A stretch of 64,000 nt of DNA, taken from contig CAVRVO010000029.1 in assembly GCA_963724625.1 (NCBI GenBank), positions 310,001-374,000 of the forward strand, read 5' to 3'. The notes under the pieces were generated by a model, which saw only the letters and a list, made by a program, of their open reading frames with translations, made no database searches and was not told where the DNA came from. A program made the position numbers and the translations under genes. The DNA comes from DATBVX01 sp963724625. GTDB lineage: Bacteria > Pseudomonadota > Gammaproteobacteria > Steroidobacterales > Steroidobacteraceae. Shown here piece after piece: positions 9,134 to 18,687 of the stretch. Each line of letters starts with the position of its first letter. Positions within the stretch are counted from its first letter, which is position 1.

Positions 9134-9658
9134 TTACGGTCTTGGGTACGTTTGCCTCTGTCCAGCCTTCTCACGCACTTCATCCACGCTTTCCTGATGG
9201 TTCCTGAGCTGCTCGGTCGACCAGCAGATCGTCTTCTTGTTCAGTCGTGAGCCGAGAACGGCAGTCTCCTTGCAGTAGCGTTTCTCGCCGTTAATGACTT
9301 TCGGCGTGTAGCCGAGTCTTGTCATCTGCGTGTCCAGAGGCACGTCGTCGGCCCTGGCTGACTTTTCAGAAGTCTCTGGCTCGTTTGGCACAGCACCCGC
9401 GCTCGCAGGCTCGGCGGGCTGTTCGCTTGCAGCAGCTTCGGAAGCCTTTTCTGGTGATCCTTTGGTTGCAGCTTCCGGCGCAGACTGGGACTGCTCATCG
9501 CGCGCGGCCTCGGAGACCGGTTCGGCCCGCTCGGTTGGAGCAGCACTCGCTGCTGCTTCCTGCTCCGCGCTTGGTGCAGCAGGTGGCGTGACTTCGTCGT
9601 CAGCATGCGCTGCAGTCAGCAGCAGGATTGCGAGCAATCCAAGGTTCGCAACGCGCAT
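9134..9658 (-). CDS. Exported Ala/Glu-rich protein with C-terminal cysteine pair
   Basis: 174 residues from the ATG at 9658, chosen because GAGGA lies six bases upstream and a signal peptide (MRVANLGLLAILLLTAAHA) follows directly; the frame extends ten codons further upstream without support. After cleavage come about 100 residues of low-complexity Ala/Glu/Pro/Ser linker. A short conserved-looking C-terminal domain follows, with two cysteines (RYCKE and KTICW) flanking a GSRLNKK stretch. Similar small cysteine-pair tails occur in uncharacterised exported proteins of gammaproteobacteria. The function is unknown. It ends convergently 17 bp from the acetyltransferase gene. Confidence 0.65.
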   Translation of the reverse strand: MRVANLGLLAILLLTAAHADDEVTPPAAPSAEQEAAASAAPTERAEPVSEAARDEQSQSAPEAATKGSPEKASEAAASEQPAEPASAGAVPNEPETSEKSARADDVPLDTQMTRLGYTPKVINGEKRYCKETAVLGSRLNKKTICWSTEQLRNHQESVDEVREKAGQRQTYPRP

Positions 9659-9720
9659 GTGGTCCTCGTGAGTTTTTGCGCTGGACAATCTGGAGGCGTG
9701 AGGCGAGTGAGTATATTTAC

Positions 9721-9736
9721 TACGAATCAGTTCGTA
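9721..9736. promoter_or_regulatory. Perfect inverted repeat in divergent intergenic region
   Basis: TACGAA-TCAG-TTCGTA is a perfect 6+6 palindrome in an AT-richer stretch (TATATTTAC on one side, TATATATC on the other). It lies between the exported Ala/Glu-rich gene (minus) and the SRPBCC gene (plus), 64 bp before the latter's start. Position and symmetry suggest a repressor operator. No regulator is encoded next to it. Confidence 0.35.
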
Positions 9737-9799
9737 TATATCTGCACCTCCCAGCGGACGGCATAATGACCGCGTTTGCCGCAGGGAGGTTCCACAATC

Positions 9800-10342
9800 A
9801 TGAAATCGGTATTACGAGTCGCAACGCTGCTCAGCGCGATAATTGCTACGGGCATTTCATGCGCCGACGTTGTCGGCAGCTCCGAGAACGGCTTCGAGCT
9901 GAGGAATGAGGCATTAATTGCTGCGAAACCGCCGCAGGTGTACGCAGCGCTGCTACAGATCGGGAGCTGGTGGGACTCCGCGCACACCTACTCGGGCGAT
10001 TCGCGCAACCTGTGGTTGGAAGCAAAGGCCGGCGGATGTTTCTGCGAGCGCCTGGCCGACCAGGGCAGTGTGCAGCACATGACCGTCGTGTTCGCAGCTC
10101 CCGGCCAGCAGTTGCGAATGACGGGTGGGCTCGGCCCACTGCAAACACTGGGCGTTGCCGGGAGTTTGAGCTGGAAAGTAGCTCCGGATGGGAACGGAAG
10201 TCGGCTCGAGCTCAGTTACAGCGTGGGCGGTTATCGCACCGGTGGACTGGGTGAGCTGGCCACGCCCGTAAATGCCGTGTTGAGCGCGCAGCTCTTGCGC
10301 CTCAAGAGTTTCGTGGAAACAGGACGCCCCACTCCACCCTGA
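9800..10342 (+). CDS. Exported SRPBCC/START-like domain protein
   Basis: 180 residues from the ATG at 9800, preceded by GGGAGG about ten bases upstream. Residues 1-22 form a signal peptide (MKSVLRVATLLSAIIATGISCA). The rest resembles the polyketide-cyclase/SRPBCC ligand-binding fold: the opening FELRNEALIAAKPPQVYAAL is the usual first strand and helix, followed by WWDSAHTYSG and a terminal amphipathic helix. These proteins bind hydrophobic ligands; an exported version is less common. No partner gene is evident. Confidence 0.7.
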   Translation: MKSVLRVATLLSAIIATGISCADVVGSSENGFELRNEALIAAKPPQVYAALLQIGSWWDSAHTYSGDSRNLWLEAKAGGCFCERLADQGSVQHMTVVFAAPGQQLRMTGGLGPLQTLGVAGSLSWKVAPDGNGSRLELSYSVGGYRTGGLGELATPVNAVLSAQLLRLKSFVETGRPTPP

Positions 10343-10349
10343 AACCTCG

Positions 10350-12644
10350 CTACTGCAGTCGTACGCTGTCGATCACCCAAAGCGGATCGGGTGATTTGCC
10401 AGTGAAGAACAGGCACAGGTCGTGACTCCCCGCGAGGCGCGCGAGCGGCGCGTCAAGCGTGGTCAGCGCAGGTTGCCCGCGGGCCGGCTCGAGCGACATC
10501 GACGCGAGAATTTTCCCCTCACACGAATCGAGTCTCACTTGAAGCTCACCCGCATCGGTGGCGGGCGCGTGTGTCACGATTCCAGCGGCGTCCTTCCAGA
10601 GCTGAAAGTTGTACGGCAGCTGCCCGACCGTGACTTCGATGCTGTTCACGCCCTCGAGCGGAGCCCCGGGGTAGATCCAGCAGGGATCCATGATGTCCAC
10701 GACGAACACGGCGCGATCGTCGCCCGGCGGCGCGTCATCCTCGAGGCGCAGCGGCAGTTTTTCGCGACATAGCTTGAGTTCCTCGTTCTTGCGTTCGCGC
10801 AGCATCCGCGCGCTGAATTCTCCTGCGCGGGTCTCGGAGAGACGCCAGGCTGTCTCAAAACTTGCGGCGCGCACACGCAGCGGCGGCGTCGCTTCGATCG
10901 GTGCAGCGTAAAGCGGAGAGGTTGGTAAGGGGTCGCTGCCATCGAGCGTATAGCGAATCTGGCCGAATCCCGCCTGCGTCGAGAGTCTCAACTTGACTTG
11001 GTTGCGTGTCGCGTCGAATTCCGGTGCAAAGCGGACCGCGAACGCGCTATCGGCGAACTTGATACCGAGCTCGCGGTAGCGTTGCAGCTGGGCAGGCATG
11101 CGCGCGACGAAGCTCGACCAGTCGTGCTGCTGCGGGGAAGACCACGCCACTTCAGAAAGTGCGGCGAGTCGCGGGAAGACGGCATGCTGAGCGCGCTCTA
11201 CGGTGCGCACGTGTTCGGTCCAGAGGTTTGCCTGCACGCCGATGATGTGCCGCGCCTCATCGGCATTAAGTTGTTCCGGAATCGGATTGAAGGCATAGAC
11301 CTGTGCGAGTGATTCGATTCCAGGACGACCGGGCGGCTCGTCGCGCGACTCGCTTTGCAGATGGTCGAGGTAAAGCTCGGGTGAGGGCGCCATGACGACG
11401 TCGTGCCCCAGGCGCGCCGCCTCGCGTCCCCCGGCGATGCCGCGCCAGGACATGACGACGGCGTCGGCGGGAACGCCGCCTTCGAGGATCTCGTCCCAGC
11501 CCACGAGCCGACGCCCGTGCTCGCTCAGGAACTTTCCAATGCGCGCGACGAAGTAGCCCTGCAGCTGCGCTTCGTTCGCTATGCCGCGTTCACGCATCCG
11601 CCGTTGCACCTGAGCCGAAGCCTGCCATTGATCCTTCACGGCTTCATCGCCCCCCACGTGGACATAGGGAGACGGAAACAGCTCGATCACCTCGCTGAGT
11701 ACGTTTTCGAGAAACGTGAATGTGTCGTCCTCGACGTTGAAGAGAAAGGTGTGAATGCCCCAGTCGTGGGACACCACCGGACGGTCGCCGCGCGAGCCGA
11801 GCTCGGGATAGGCTGCAATCGCCGCCTGCGCATGACCCGGCATCTCGATCTCCGGCACGATCGTGACGTAGCGCTCCGCGGCATAACGCACGATGTCGCG
11901 CACTTCCTCCTGCGTGTAGAAACCGCCGAAACGCGTCGGGCCCCCGGTTGCGGCATCTATGCCCGCCGCTCCTGCAGGCACGCGCCAGGCGCTGACTTGT
12001 GTGAGCTTGGGATACTTGCGGATCTCGAGCCGCCAGCCTTGATCATCGGTTAGATGCCAATGAAGTGTGTTGAGCTTGTGCAGGGCCATCCAGTCGATCA
12101 TCTGCTTGATGTTGTCTGGTGGCATGTAGTGACGAGCGACATCGAGCATCAGGCCGCGCCACGCAAAGCGTGGTCGGTCGACGATCGACACGGATTCAAT
12201 CCGAATTGGTGTATCACCCTGTTCGGCGGTCATCAGCTGCCAAAGCGTGATGGCTCCGTAGAAAAGCCCCCGGGGGCTGCCAGCTGAGACGACGATTCGC
12301 TGGGGGGACACCTGGAGCGAATAGCCCTCTGCTTCCGGCGCGTCCCCGGGGGCGCTGAGCTGAAACCTGATCTCAGGGCGATTGCCTTCGCTAGGCCCAG
12401 ACACGGCATCCAGCGACAGACCCTGCGTGCGCGCGATCAGACTCGTGAAGTAGCGCGCAATGCGCTCGACCTCGGGATCGGCGTCGAAAGTCAAGGGTGT
12501 GTGACGCTCGACGAGAAAATGACCGTTGCCTGCTGTGACAGTCTGGGGCGCAGGAATCACGGAGACTTCCGGCGATGAACCTGACTCCCTCGCGCACCCG
12601 GTGATCATCGCCACGACCAGCACGATGAACCAGGCTCGCCGCAT
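10350..12644 (-). CDS. Beta-N-acetylhexosaminidase, GH20 lipoprotein
   Basis: 764 residues from the ATG at 12644. The N-terminus MRRAWFIVLVVAMITGC ends in a lipobox cysteine, so the enzyme is probably anchored to a membrane. Residues of about 25-150 form the GH20b N-terminal domain. The catalytic GH20 barrel follows with HWHLTDDQGWRLE, EIEMPGHAQAAI and the catalytic pair in HVGGDEAV (D333-E334). The C-terminal part carries a chitobiase-type beta-sandwich and an extra jelly-roll-like region. It releases terminal GlcNAc or GalNAc from oligosaccharides. It fits the neighbouring GlcNAc uptake and catabolic genes as the first extracytoplasmic step. Confidence 0.93.
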   Translation of the reverse strand: MRRAWFIVLVVAMITGCARESGSSPEVSVIPAPQTVTAGNGHFLVERHTPLTFDADPEVERIARYFTSLIARTQGLSLDAVSGPSEGNRPEIRFQLSAPGDAPEAEGYSLQVSPQRIVVSAGSPRGLFYGAITLWQLMTAEQGDTPIRIESVSIVDRPRFAWRGLMLDVARHYMPPDNIKQMIDWMALHKLNTLHWHLTDDQGWRLEIRKYPKLTQVSAWRVPAGAAGIDAATGGPTRFGGFYTQEEVRDIVRYAAERYVTIVPEIEMPGHAQAAIAAYPELGSRGDRPVVSHDWGIHTFLFNVEDDTFTFLENVLSEVIELFPSPYVHVGGDEAVKDQWQASAQVQRRMRERGIANEAQLQGYFVARIGKFLSEHGRRLVGWDEILEGGVPADAVVMSWRGIAGGREAARLGHDVVMAPSPELYLDHLQSESRDEPPGRPGIESLAQVYAFNPIPEQLNADEARHIIGVQANLWTEHVRTVERAQHAVFPRLAALSEVAWSSPQQHDWSSFVARMPAQLQRYRELGIKFADSAFAVRFAPEFDATRNQVKLRLSTQAGFGQIRYTLDGSDPLPTSPLYAAPIEATPPLRVRAASFETAWRLSETRAGEFSARMLRERKNEELKLCREKLPLRLEDDAPPGDDRAVFVVDIMDPCWIYPGAPLEGVNSIEVTVGQLPYNFQLWKDAAGIVTHAPATDAGELQVRLDSCEGKILASMSLEPARGQPALTTLDAPLARLAGSHDLCLFFTGKSPDPLWVIDSVRLQ

Positions 12645-12745
12645 CAGTGGATGACTCCGCGGAGCTGCGGCACTAAACAAGTGTGCGCGAAACGGGCACC
12701 ATAGCGCGCATCATCTATGCCGTTCCCGCCGCACCAGCTTTTCCC

Positions 12746-14450
12746 ATGACCGATGCACCGCATCCGAGCGTCGTTCGCGGCCGCGACGCGCTTGCGCGCG
12801 GGGACTTGCGGGCAGCCATCGCGGCCGCGGACGAACGACTCCGGTCGAATGCGCGCGACACGCAGGCGCTCGAAATCCGCTTTCTTGCCCAGCAACGCCT
12901 GGGAGAAACGGCGCGCGCAATGCAAACGCTGCAAAGTGTCCTCGAGATCGATCCGCGGGCCGATTGGGCCTACAACGACCTTGTCCGGCTGTTGCATGCG
13001 ACAGGCCGGCGCGCCGACGCGGACCAAGTGGCGCGGACGGCACTGCGCATGAATCCACGCAATGCCGAAGCGCACAGTCTCTTCGGCACGTTGCTCGGCG
13101 AGTCGAACGATCTTCCTTCGGGCGAATGGCACTTTCGTCGTGCCCTCGAAGCTCGGCGGCGAGAACGCCGCTTTCCTCACCAATCTTGCGATCAGCCTCA
13201 TGAACCAGGGCCAGCTCGAGGAAGCCGACGCCTGCTTTGCGCGCGCCGACGCGCGCTCGCCGGGAAATCTGCTCACGCTCGGGCACTGGTCGAAGCTCTA
13301 CGAACTGCGCGGCGATCTGAAGCGCGCGCAGGAGCTGCTCGATCGTGCCGAGGCGGCTTCCTCCACCGACGCAGTGAAACTGCTCCGCGCCAGCTATTTT
13401 TCGCGCCAGGGCCGCGCCAGGGAAGCGCTCGCGATCCTCGAACACGAGCCCACGCTCAACGGCGATGCACTGCTCGAGCGCGGCCGCCTCTACGATCGGC
13501 TGGGGCGCTACGACGAAGCCTGGCGCGACTTCGTGGACGGCAAGAAAAAGCTTGCCGCCCAGGGTGGCGGGCTCAGCTACAACGCGCCCGCGGTGGAAAC
13601 ATTCTTCGCGCGCCTGAAGGAATTCTTCGTGCGCTCCCGGTTCGACCTGCTGCCGTCGACTCAAGAGCGCAGCGGCTCGCCGCAGCCGATCTTCATCGTC
13701 GGCTTTCCGCGTTCGGGCACGACCATGATCGAGCAGGTACTGTCGAGCCATTCGCGCGTGCTTGCGGGCGGCGAGCTCTCGTTCATGGGAGATATCCGCC
13801 GGCTCGCCAACCTCCTGTTCCCGGGCCCGGAACTGTTTCCGGAGAATCTCGCCCGCACGTTTACGGCCGACAATCGCTTCGCTGCGACGCTGTTTCGCGA
13901 TTTCTACCTCGCGCGCGCGGAGCAGTATGGCTTGCTCGAACCTGGCAAAGCGTTTTTCACCGACAAGATGCCGTTCAACGAAATCTGGCTGCCGCTGCTG
14001 AGGATGAGCTTCCCGAATGCGCGCATCGTGCATGTCGTGCGTCATCCGCTCGATGTGTGTGTTTCCGTGCTGGCGAATAACCTCACGCACGGCTTCAATT
14101 GCGGATATCGCATCGAGGACATCGTTCATCATCTGGCCGCGGTGTTCGACCTGGTCGAGCACTACCGACGCGAGCTTCCGGTAAAGGATCACGTGCTGAA
14201 GTACGAATCGTTCGTTGCGAATCAGCGCGAGGAAACGCGCCGCTTGCTCGAGTATGTGGGCTTGCCGTTCGAAGAGCAGTGCGTCGCCTTCCAGGAGAAT
14301 CGGCGTCACGCCCCCACGCCGAGCTATGCGCAGGTCACCGAGAAACTCAACGACCGCTCGATCAACCGGCATCGACACTACGGTAGCCATTTGCAACCAT
14401 TCCTGCCCACGCTTCGCCGCATCATGGCGACGCTTGGCTACGAGGCCTGA
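12746..14450 (+). pseudogene. TPR-sulfotransferase fusion, frameshifted
   Basis: The first part (12746 to about 13150) encodes tetratricopeptide repeats. The frame then shifts by one base, and a second frame continues with more TPRs and a sulfotransferase domain to the TGA at 14448-14450. Omitting one G near 13151 joins the halves as RALE-LGGENAAFLTNLAIS, giving about 567 residues. The sulfotransferase part shows the 5'-PAPS loop FIVGFPRSGTTMIEQ and the 3'-phosphate motif RIVHVVRHPLDVCVS. Such TPR-sulfotransferases are common in proteobacteria and transfer sulfate from PAPS to unknown acceptors. Codon texture and motifs are intact on both sides, favouring a sequencing indel over decay. Confidence 0.85.
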
Positions 14451-14484
14451 GCGCAGCGAGGGATCACCCGCTCCGAGCTGAAAG

Positions 14485-14519
14485 TGATCCCCCCTCTCCA
14501 TCGAAGGAGAGGGGGATCA
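14485..14519. terminator. Bidirectional hairpin terminator
   Basis: A strong stem-loop of 14 paired bases (TGATCCCCC(C)TCTCC with GGAGAGGGGGATCA, one bulged C) and a six-base loop ATCGAA. It sits exactly between the convergent sulfotransferase and TonB-receptor genes. There is no long T-run on either side, so efficiency is uncertain. Confidence 0.6.
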
Positions 14520-14527
14520 GGCACGCT

Positions 14528-17261
14528 TCAGAACTTCACGCGCACACCGGCGTAGTAGGTCCGGCCGTTGTCGTAGATGGCACGCGGCTGGTCCTTGGTA
14601 CCTGCAAACTGCTCGACCTTTTCGTCGGTGAGGTTGATGCCGTCGAAAGTCAGGGCCAGGTTCTCCATGACATTGAAAACCACCGACGCGTCGAGCGAGG
14701 ACAGGGAATCCTCGTTGAGCGGCGTGGTGCGATCGAAGGTCACGAAGAACTCGGATCGATAGGTATACGAGAGCCGCGCGCTCACCCACTGATTCTCGTA
14801 ATACCCTGAGACGTTGAACTGGTCCCTCGACGCCCCCGGGAGCGGATCGCCGTTGTCCGCTTCCGCGTCGGTGAACGTGTAGTTGCCCGTCACGCCGAAG
14901 CCGCCCCAGATCGGCTGGGTCAGCTGCAGCTCGAAGCCTTCCATGCGTCCGCCACCACCGTTGGTGCGCTCGTTGATGGTGAACGGGCAGTTGAACACGT
15001 TCGGACTCACCGGCGTGCACGCCAGGTTCGGCGAGGTAGCCGATTGCACGTTGAAGAATTCCTGGACCGGCCTGTCCGTAATGAAGGACTTGACGTCCTT
15101 GTAGAACAAGGCGGCGCCGAAGATTCTGCCGGCACCCGGATACCACTCGATCGACAGGTCCGCCTGGTTGGCGCGGAACGGGTCGAGGTCTGGATTGCCC
15201 GAAGTGCCGCTCAGCGCGCCCGGGTTCAGGCTTGTGCGCGGCGCGATCTCGTTGTAGTCCGGCCGCGTCATCACGCGTCCCAGCGAGAAACGCAGGATGA
15301 TGTCGTCGGTCATGTTGTACGCCATGTTGAGACTGGGGAGCGTATCGGTGTACGAACGATCGACGCTGATCGGGATGTAGTTTCCGAACGGGTTCTGGAT
15401 CGCGTTCGGATCGTTGGTGATCAGGTTGCCGTTCGACTCCTGTTCCGTGCGCACGACGCGCACGCCGACATTGCCGCGCCAGCCGCCGCCCTCGAAGTCG
15501 CCCATGACGTAACCGCCGTAGGTCTTCTCGTTGACCGAGAAGTTCTGCTGCGGGTAGTAGACGCGCCCGGAACCGGCGGCGGTCGAGATGTCGAGTTGCT
15601 GGAACAGGATGCTCTCGACAGCGCTCTTGTTGACCTGCCAGTACTGATTGAGTGTCGCGGGACCACTGACGTTCTCGAGGAAGTCCCCCGGCGTCAGGCC
15701 GCCGGCGAAATTCGACGGGGCACACGGCACCGGCTGGCAAGCCGACGCGATTGGATTCATCGGGTTGACGAACGGATTGAAGAACCCGCCGTAGGTGGTC
15801 GCGTTGAAGGTCAGCTCGCGATTGTGATCGGTGTACTTGGCGCCGAACTTCACTCCCTTGAACACGCCCATGTCCAACGCACGCTCAGCGTCGATGTACC
15901 CGTAGGTCTCATCGTCCTCGTTCAGGATCTGGTGCAGCGATCCGAAGATGAACTGCAGACTGTCTGGATTGGTCGGATCGACGGCGACGCCGTTGCCATT
16001 GGCCACGTAGGTCACCGACGGCGCACGACCACGCAGGTCGTAGTCGAATACGGCCGGTGCGCCGAACTCGACGAACGGCTGGCTGTCGGTGTTGCCCTCG
16101 GCGTCGGTGTATCCCACGCGCAAGCTCAGCTTCCAGTCTTCGCCCGGCGTGAAGTTAGTCAACAGGTCGATGTTGCGCGACTCGGAATGCGCGAAGCGAT
16201 CGATGGCGTCGTACACGATGCCGAAGTCCTGCGTTCCGTTGTTCAACGAGGCGATCCGGCCCGCCACTGCAGTGCCATCAACGACCGTCGTGTTGGTGAG
16301 CGTGCCACCGTTGCCAATCGCGCGCTGACCCCAGGCTATGAAGTTTTCGTTGATGTTGTCGGCATCGAACTTCGAATACAGGCCCGTCAGGTTGAACGCG
16401 AGGCTATCGCTCGGCCTGAACTGGAAGGCGAAATTGCCGCCGGTGCGCTTGCGCTCCTGCTGAAAGAGCGCCGACCCGATCAGCGTTGGTGCCAACACGT
16501 TATTGACGGCGGCAGTCGGATCGATGTCGACCGTCATATAGCCGAAGGTCTCGACGCCATCACGACGGATATTGCGGTCCTGGTACACGCCCGCGATCAG
16601 GAATCCGAGCGTGTCGGAACTGTTCTTCCAGCTGAAGAGGGCGCCGGCATTCGGATCGGTCTCGTCGGCGAGATCCGTGTACGCGGCCTCGAGGCGCGCG
16701 TACATGGTCATCGACTCGAGGTCGAGAGGATTGCGTGTCGTCACATCGACCGTGCCGCCGACGCCGCCCTCTTCGAGATCCGCCTGCGTGGTCTTGTAGA
16801 CGATCGTCTGCCCGATGATGTCTGCGGGCAGACAGCAGGTAGTTGAAGCTGCGCGTCGTATTGAGCTGGTCGAGAATGAACCAGTCGGCAGTCGAGAGCG
16901 AATGCCCGTTGAGCAGCGTCTTGGTGAGTCGGTAATCGGTGCCGCGGATGTTGATGCGCTCACCTTCACCGAACTCGCGGTTGACCGTGACGCCCGGCAG
17001 GCGTTGCAGCGCCTCGGCGAGGTTCTTGTCTGGAAACTTGCCGACGTCTTCCGCCGTAAGCACGTCGACCACGCCGTTGGCGTCGCGCTTGGTCTCGATC
17101 GATTGCTGCAAGCTGTAGCGGATGCCGGTGACGATGACCTCTTCGACCTGAGCACCTGTAGCCTGCGCATGCGCGATACCCGCGCTCCCCAGTCCCGCGA
17201 CGACGGCGGATCCATACAGGATCTGCTTGATGTCTCTCGAGATCGATCTGCTGGAACTCAT
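14528..17261 (-). pseudogene. TonB-dependent receptor (Xanthomonas/Caulobacter class), frameshifted
   Basis: A roughly 910-residue outer-membrane receptor split by one single-base shift near 16825-16835. The first frame begins at the ATG at 17261 (AGGGGG upstream) with a signal peptide ending AGIAHA and a TonB-box-like EEVIVTG. The plug follows (FPDKNLAEALQRLPGVTV, INIRGTDYRLTKTLLNGH, RSFNYLLS). The second frame resumes at ADIIGQTIVYKTTQADLEEG and runs through the barrel to a C-terminal YYAGVRVKF ending in aromatic F. The class is typical of carbohydrate-importing receptors. With glucokinase downstream and the GH20 enzyme nearby, an amino-sugar or glucoside oligomer is a likely substrate (inference). 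Confidence 0.87.
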
Positions 17262-17372
17262 AACATGCCCCCTATTCATTTGGTTACCAGTAGCCATTCC
17301 GGCCTGCGGGCACCGCTGCCCCGACCGCTCTATGTGTATTCAGCTCGCCCGCAGTAATTCGCATTGCTGTGT

Positions 17373-18383
17373 TCACTCTCCCGGATGGGTGTCGACAAAC
17401 CAGCTCGCCGCACCGAGCACACCCAGTTGGCCGTGCTCGATGAGGTGCACCGGAATCTGTTCCAGGAGGCTGCGCATCGGGCTGGTCCCGACAAAGCGCT
17501 CCATGAAGCTGCTCTTGAGCAGATAGCCTTTGATACGTGGCAGCACGCCGCCGGCGAGAAACACCCCGCCATGCGCGCCGTACAAAAGAGTCAGAAGTCC
17601 TGCAACGCTGCCCATCGCCCCGCAGAACACGTCCAGTGCTTGCTTGGCCATGGGCTCGGCATCGTCGAGTGCCGCGGACGTGATTTCCGCCGGCGTGCGG
17701 TACAGCGTTCGCTCAGAGTTCACGACGCCCAGCGCCGTGTGCAGATTGACGAGTCCCGGACCGGAGACGATGTTCTCGTTCGACACATGCGGCATGCGCG
17801 AGCGCAGGACCTTGAGGATTTCAATCTCGAGATCGGTCGTTGGCGCGAATGCCACCTGCCCTGCTTCAGTGCTCAGCACCATCGGATGGTCGTCGCGAGG
17901 AACGAGCACCGCGGCACCGAGACCAGTGCCTGGCCCCATCACCAGCGTCGGTCCCGCTCCGCGTTTGGTACCGGCACCACTCAGCAGAGTCGTATCACTG
18001 GGTGAGAGGAACTGCGTGCCGTAGGCAATCGCTGCGAAATCGTTGATGAGCGTCAGATCGCGAAATCCGAAACGCTCGCGCAGATCCTTGAGCGAGACCG
18101 GCCAGGGAAGATTCGATTGCAGCATCGTGTCGCCGACCGGAAAGCCGGCACTCGCGATCGTTGCGCAACGCACGGCGGCGCCATCGGCGCCAGAAAGGAA
18201 ATCGCTGAATATCGCACTGAGACTCGGGTAGTCCGCACACGCGTACTGCTGGAAACGGCTTACTTTCGGCCGCCGGGCCGCACGTTCACCCGGCTCCACT
18301 AACGCGAGACGCGCGTAGGTGCCGCCGATATCGGTCGCCAGAATCGATGCGACTTTGCCCGCCAAGGTGCTCGCCCCAATCAC
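17373..18383 (-). CDS. glk: Glucokinase
   Basis: 336 residues, cytosolic, ATP-dependent phosphorylation of glucose (some members also accept other hexoses). The phosphate-binding motif ATDIGGTYARLALV is at residues 16-29, LTLINDFAAIAYG follows, and the adenosine motif region GAHGGVFLAGGVLP lies near residue 270. This is the bacterial Glk family (PF02685), not the ROK family, since the ROK cysteine cluster is absent. Divergent from the sugar permease; both promoters carry a LacI-type operator. It lies upstream of, and in the same direction as, the TonB receptor. It could serve the GlcNAc pathway if promiscuous, since no separate NagK is visible. Confidence 0.92.
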   Translation of the reverse strand: MIGASTLAGKVASILATDIGGTYARLALVEPGERAARRPKVSRFQQYACADYPSLSAIFSDFLSGADGAAVRCATIASAGFPVGDTMLQSNLPWPVSLKDLRERFGFRDLTLINDFAAIAYGTQFLSPSDTTLLSGAGTKRGAGPTLVMGPGTGLGAAVLVPRDDHPMVLSTEAGQVAFAPTTDLEIEILKVLRSRMPHVSNENIVSGPGLVNLHTALGVVNSERTLYRTPAEITSAALDDAEPMAKQALDVFCGAMGSVAGLLTLLYGAHGGVFLAGGVLPRIKGYLLKSSFMERFVGTSPMRSLLEQIPVHLIEHGQLGVLGAASWFVDTHPGE

Positions 18384-18431
18384 GAATCGAGACCCGTGAG
18401 ATCGAACCGTGGCGCCGACCGTATGCCAGTT

Positions 18432-18447
18432 TTGACATCGATGTCAA
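18432..18447. promoter_or_regulatory. LacI-type operator upstream of glk
   Basis: TTGACATCGATGTCAA is a perfect 16-bp palindrome with the central CG expected for LacI/GalR-family operators. It is 49 bp upstream of the glk start. It shares the TTGACA-N4-TG half-site layout with the site at 18610-18625 in front of the permease. The LacI regulator encoded at 20108 is the obvious candidate protein. Confidence 0.65.
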
Positions 18448-18609
18448 GCTGTCGTAGTTTCGTGTGCCTGTCGCAACGTGCGTAAATCTGGGACTCGAAA
18501 CGACTGTTTTTCAGCCATTGGAAGCCTGTTCTGTCTTGCTGCGGTGTTGTTGCTCTGCGATCACTTGCCAAGCCAGCGCGGTAACGTCAGCGAGCAATCC
18601 TGAACGAGA

Positions 18610-18625
18610 TTGACAACGTTGACAG
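18610..18625. promoter_or_regulatory. LacI-type operator upstream of sugar permease
   Basis: TTGACAACGTTGACAG, an imperfect 16-bp palindrome around ACGT, resembles the site before glk and the TGACA-centre-TGTCA type operators described for LacI-family NagR in proteobacteria. It lies 63 bp upstream of the permease start. Confidence 0.55.
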
Positions 18626-18687
18626 CAGGCCGCCTTCGACGTTCTGAACTACTGCAAAATCAACAGCAAACGGGGAGTATTGAAGCC

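Noticed and set aside
9134..9658. TonB or colicin-type protein because of the Ala/Glu/Pro-rich linker
   Set aside because: It has a cleavable signal peptide and a small cysteine-pair tail, and no TonB C-terminal domain.
12711..14501. 596-codon minus-strand frame opposite the sulfotransferase
   Set aside because: Shadow of the TPR-sulfotransferase coding strand, whose motifs are unambiguous.
15044..16846. 600-codon plus-strand frame opposite the TonB receptor
   Set aside because: Shadow of the receptor barrel; no recognisable domain.
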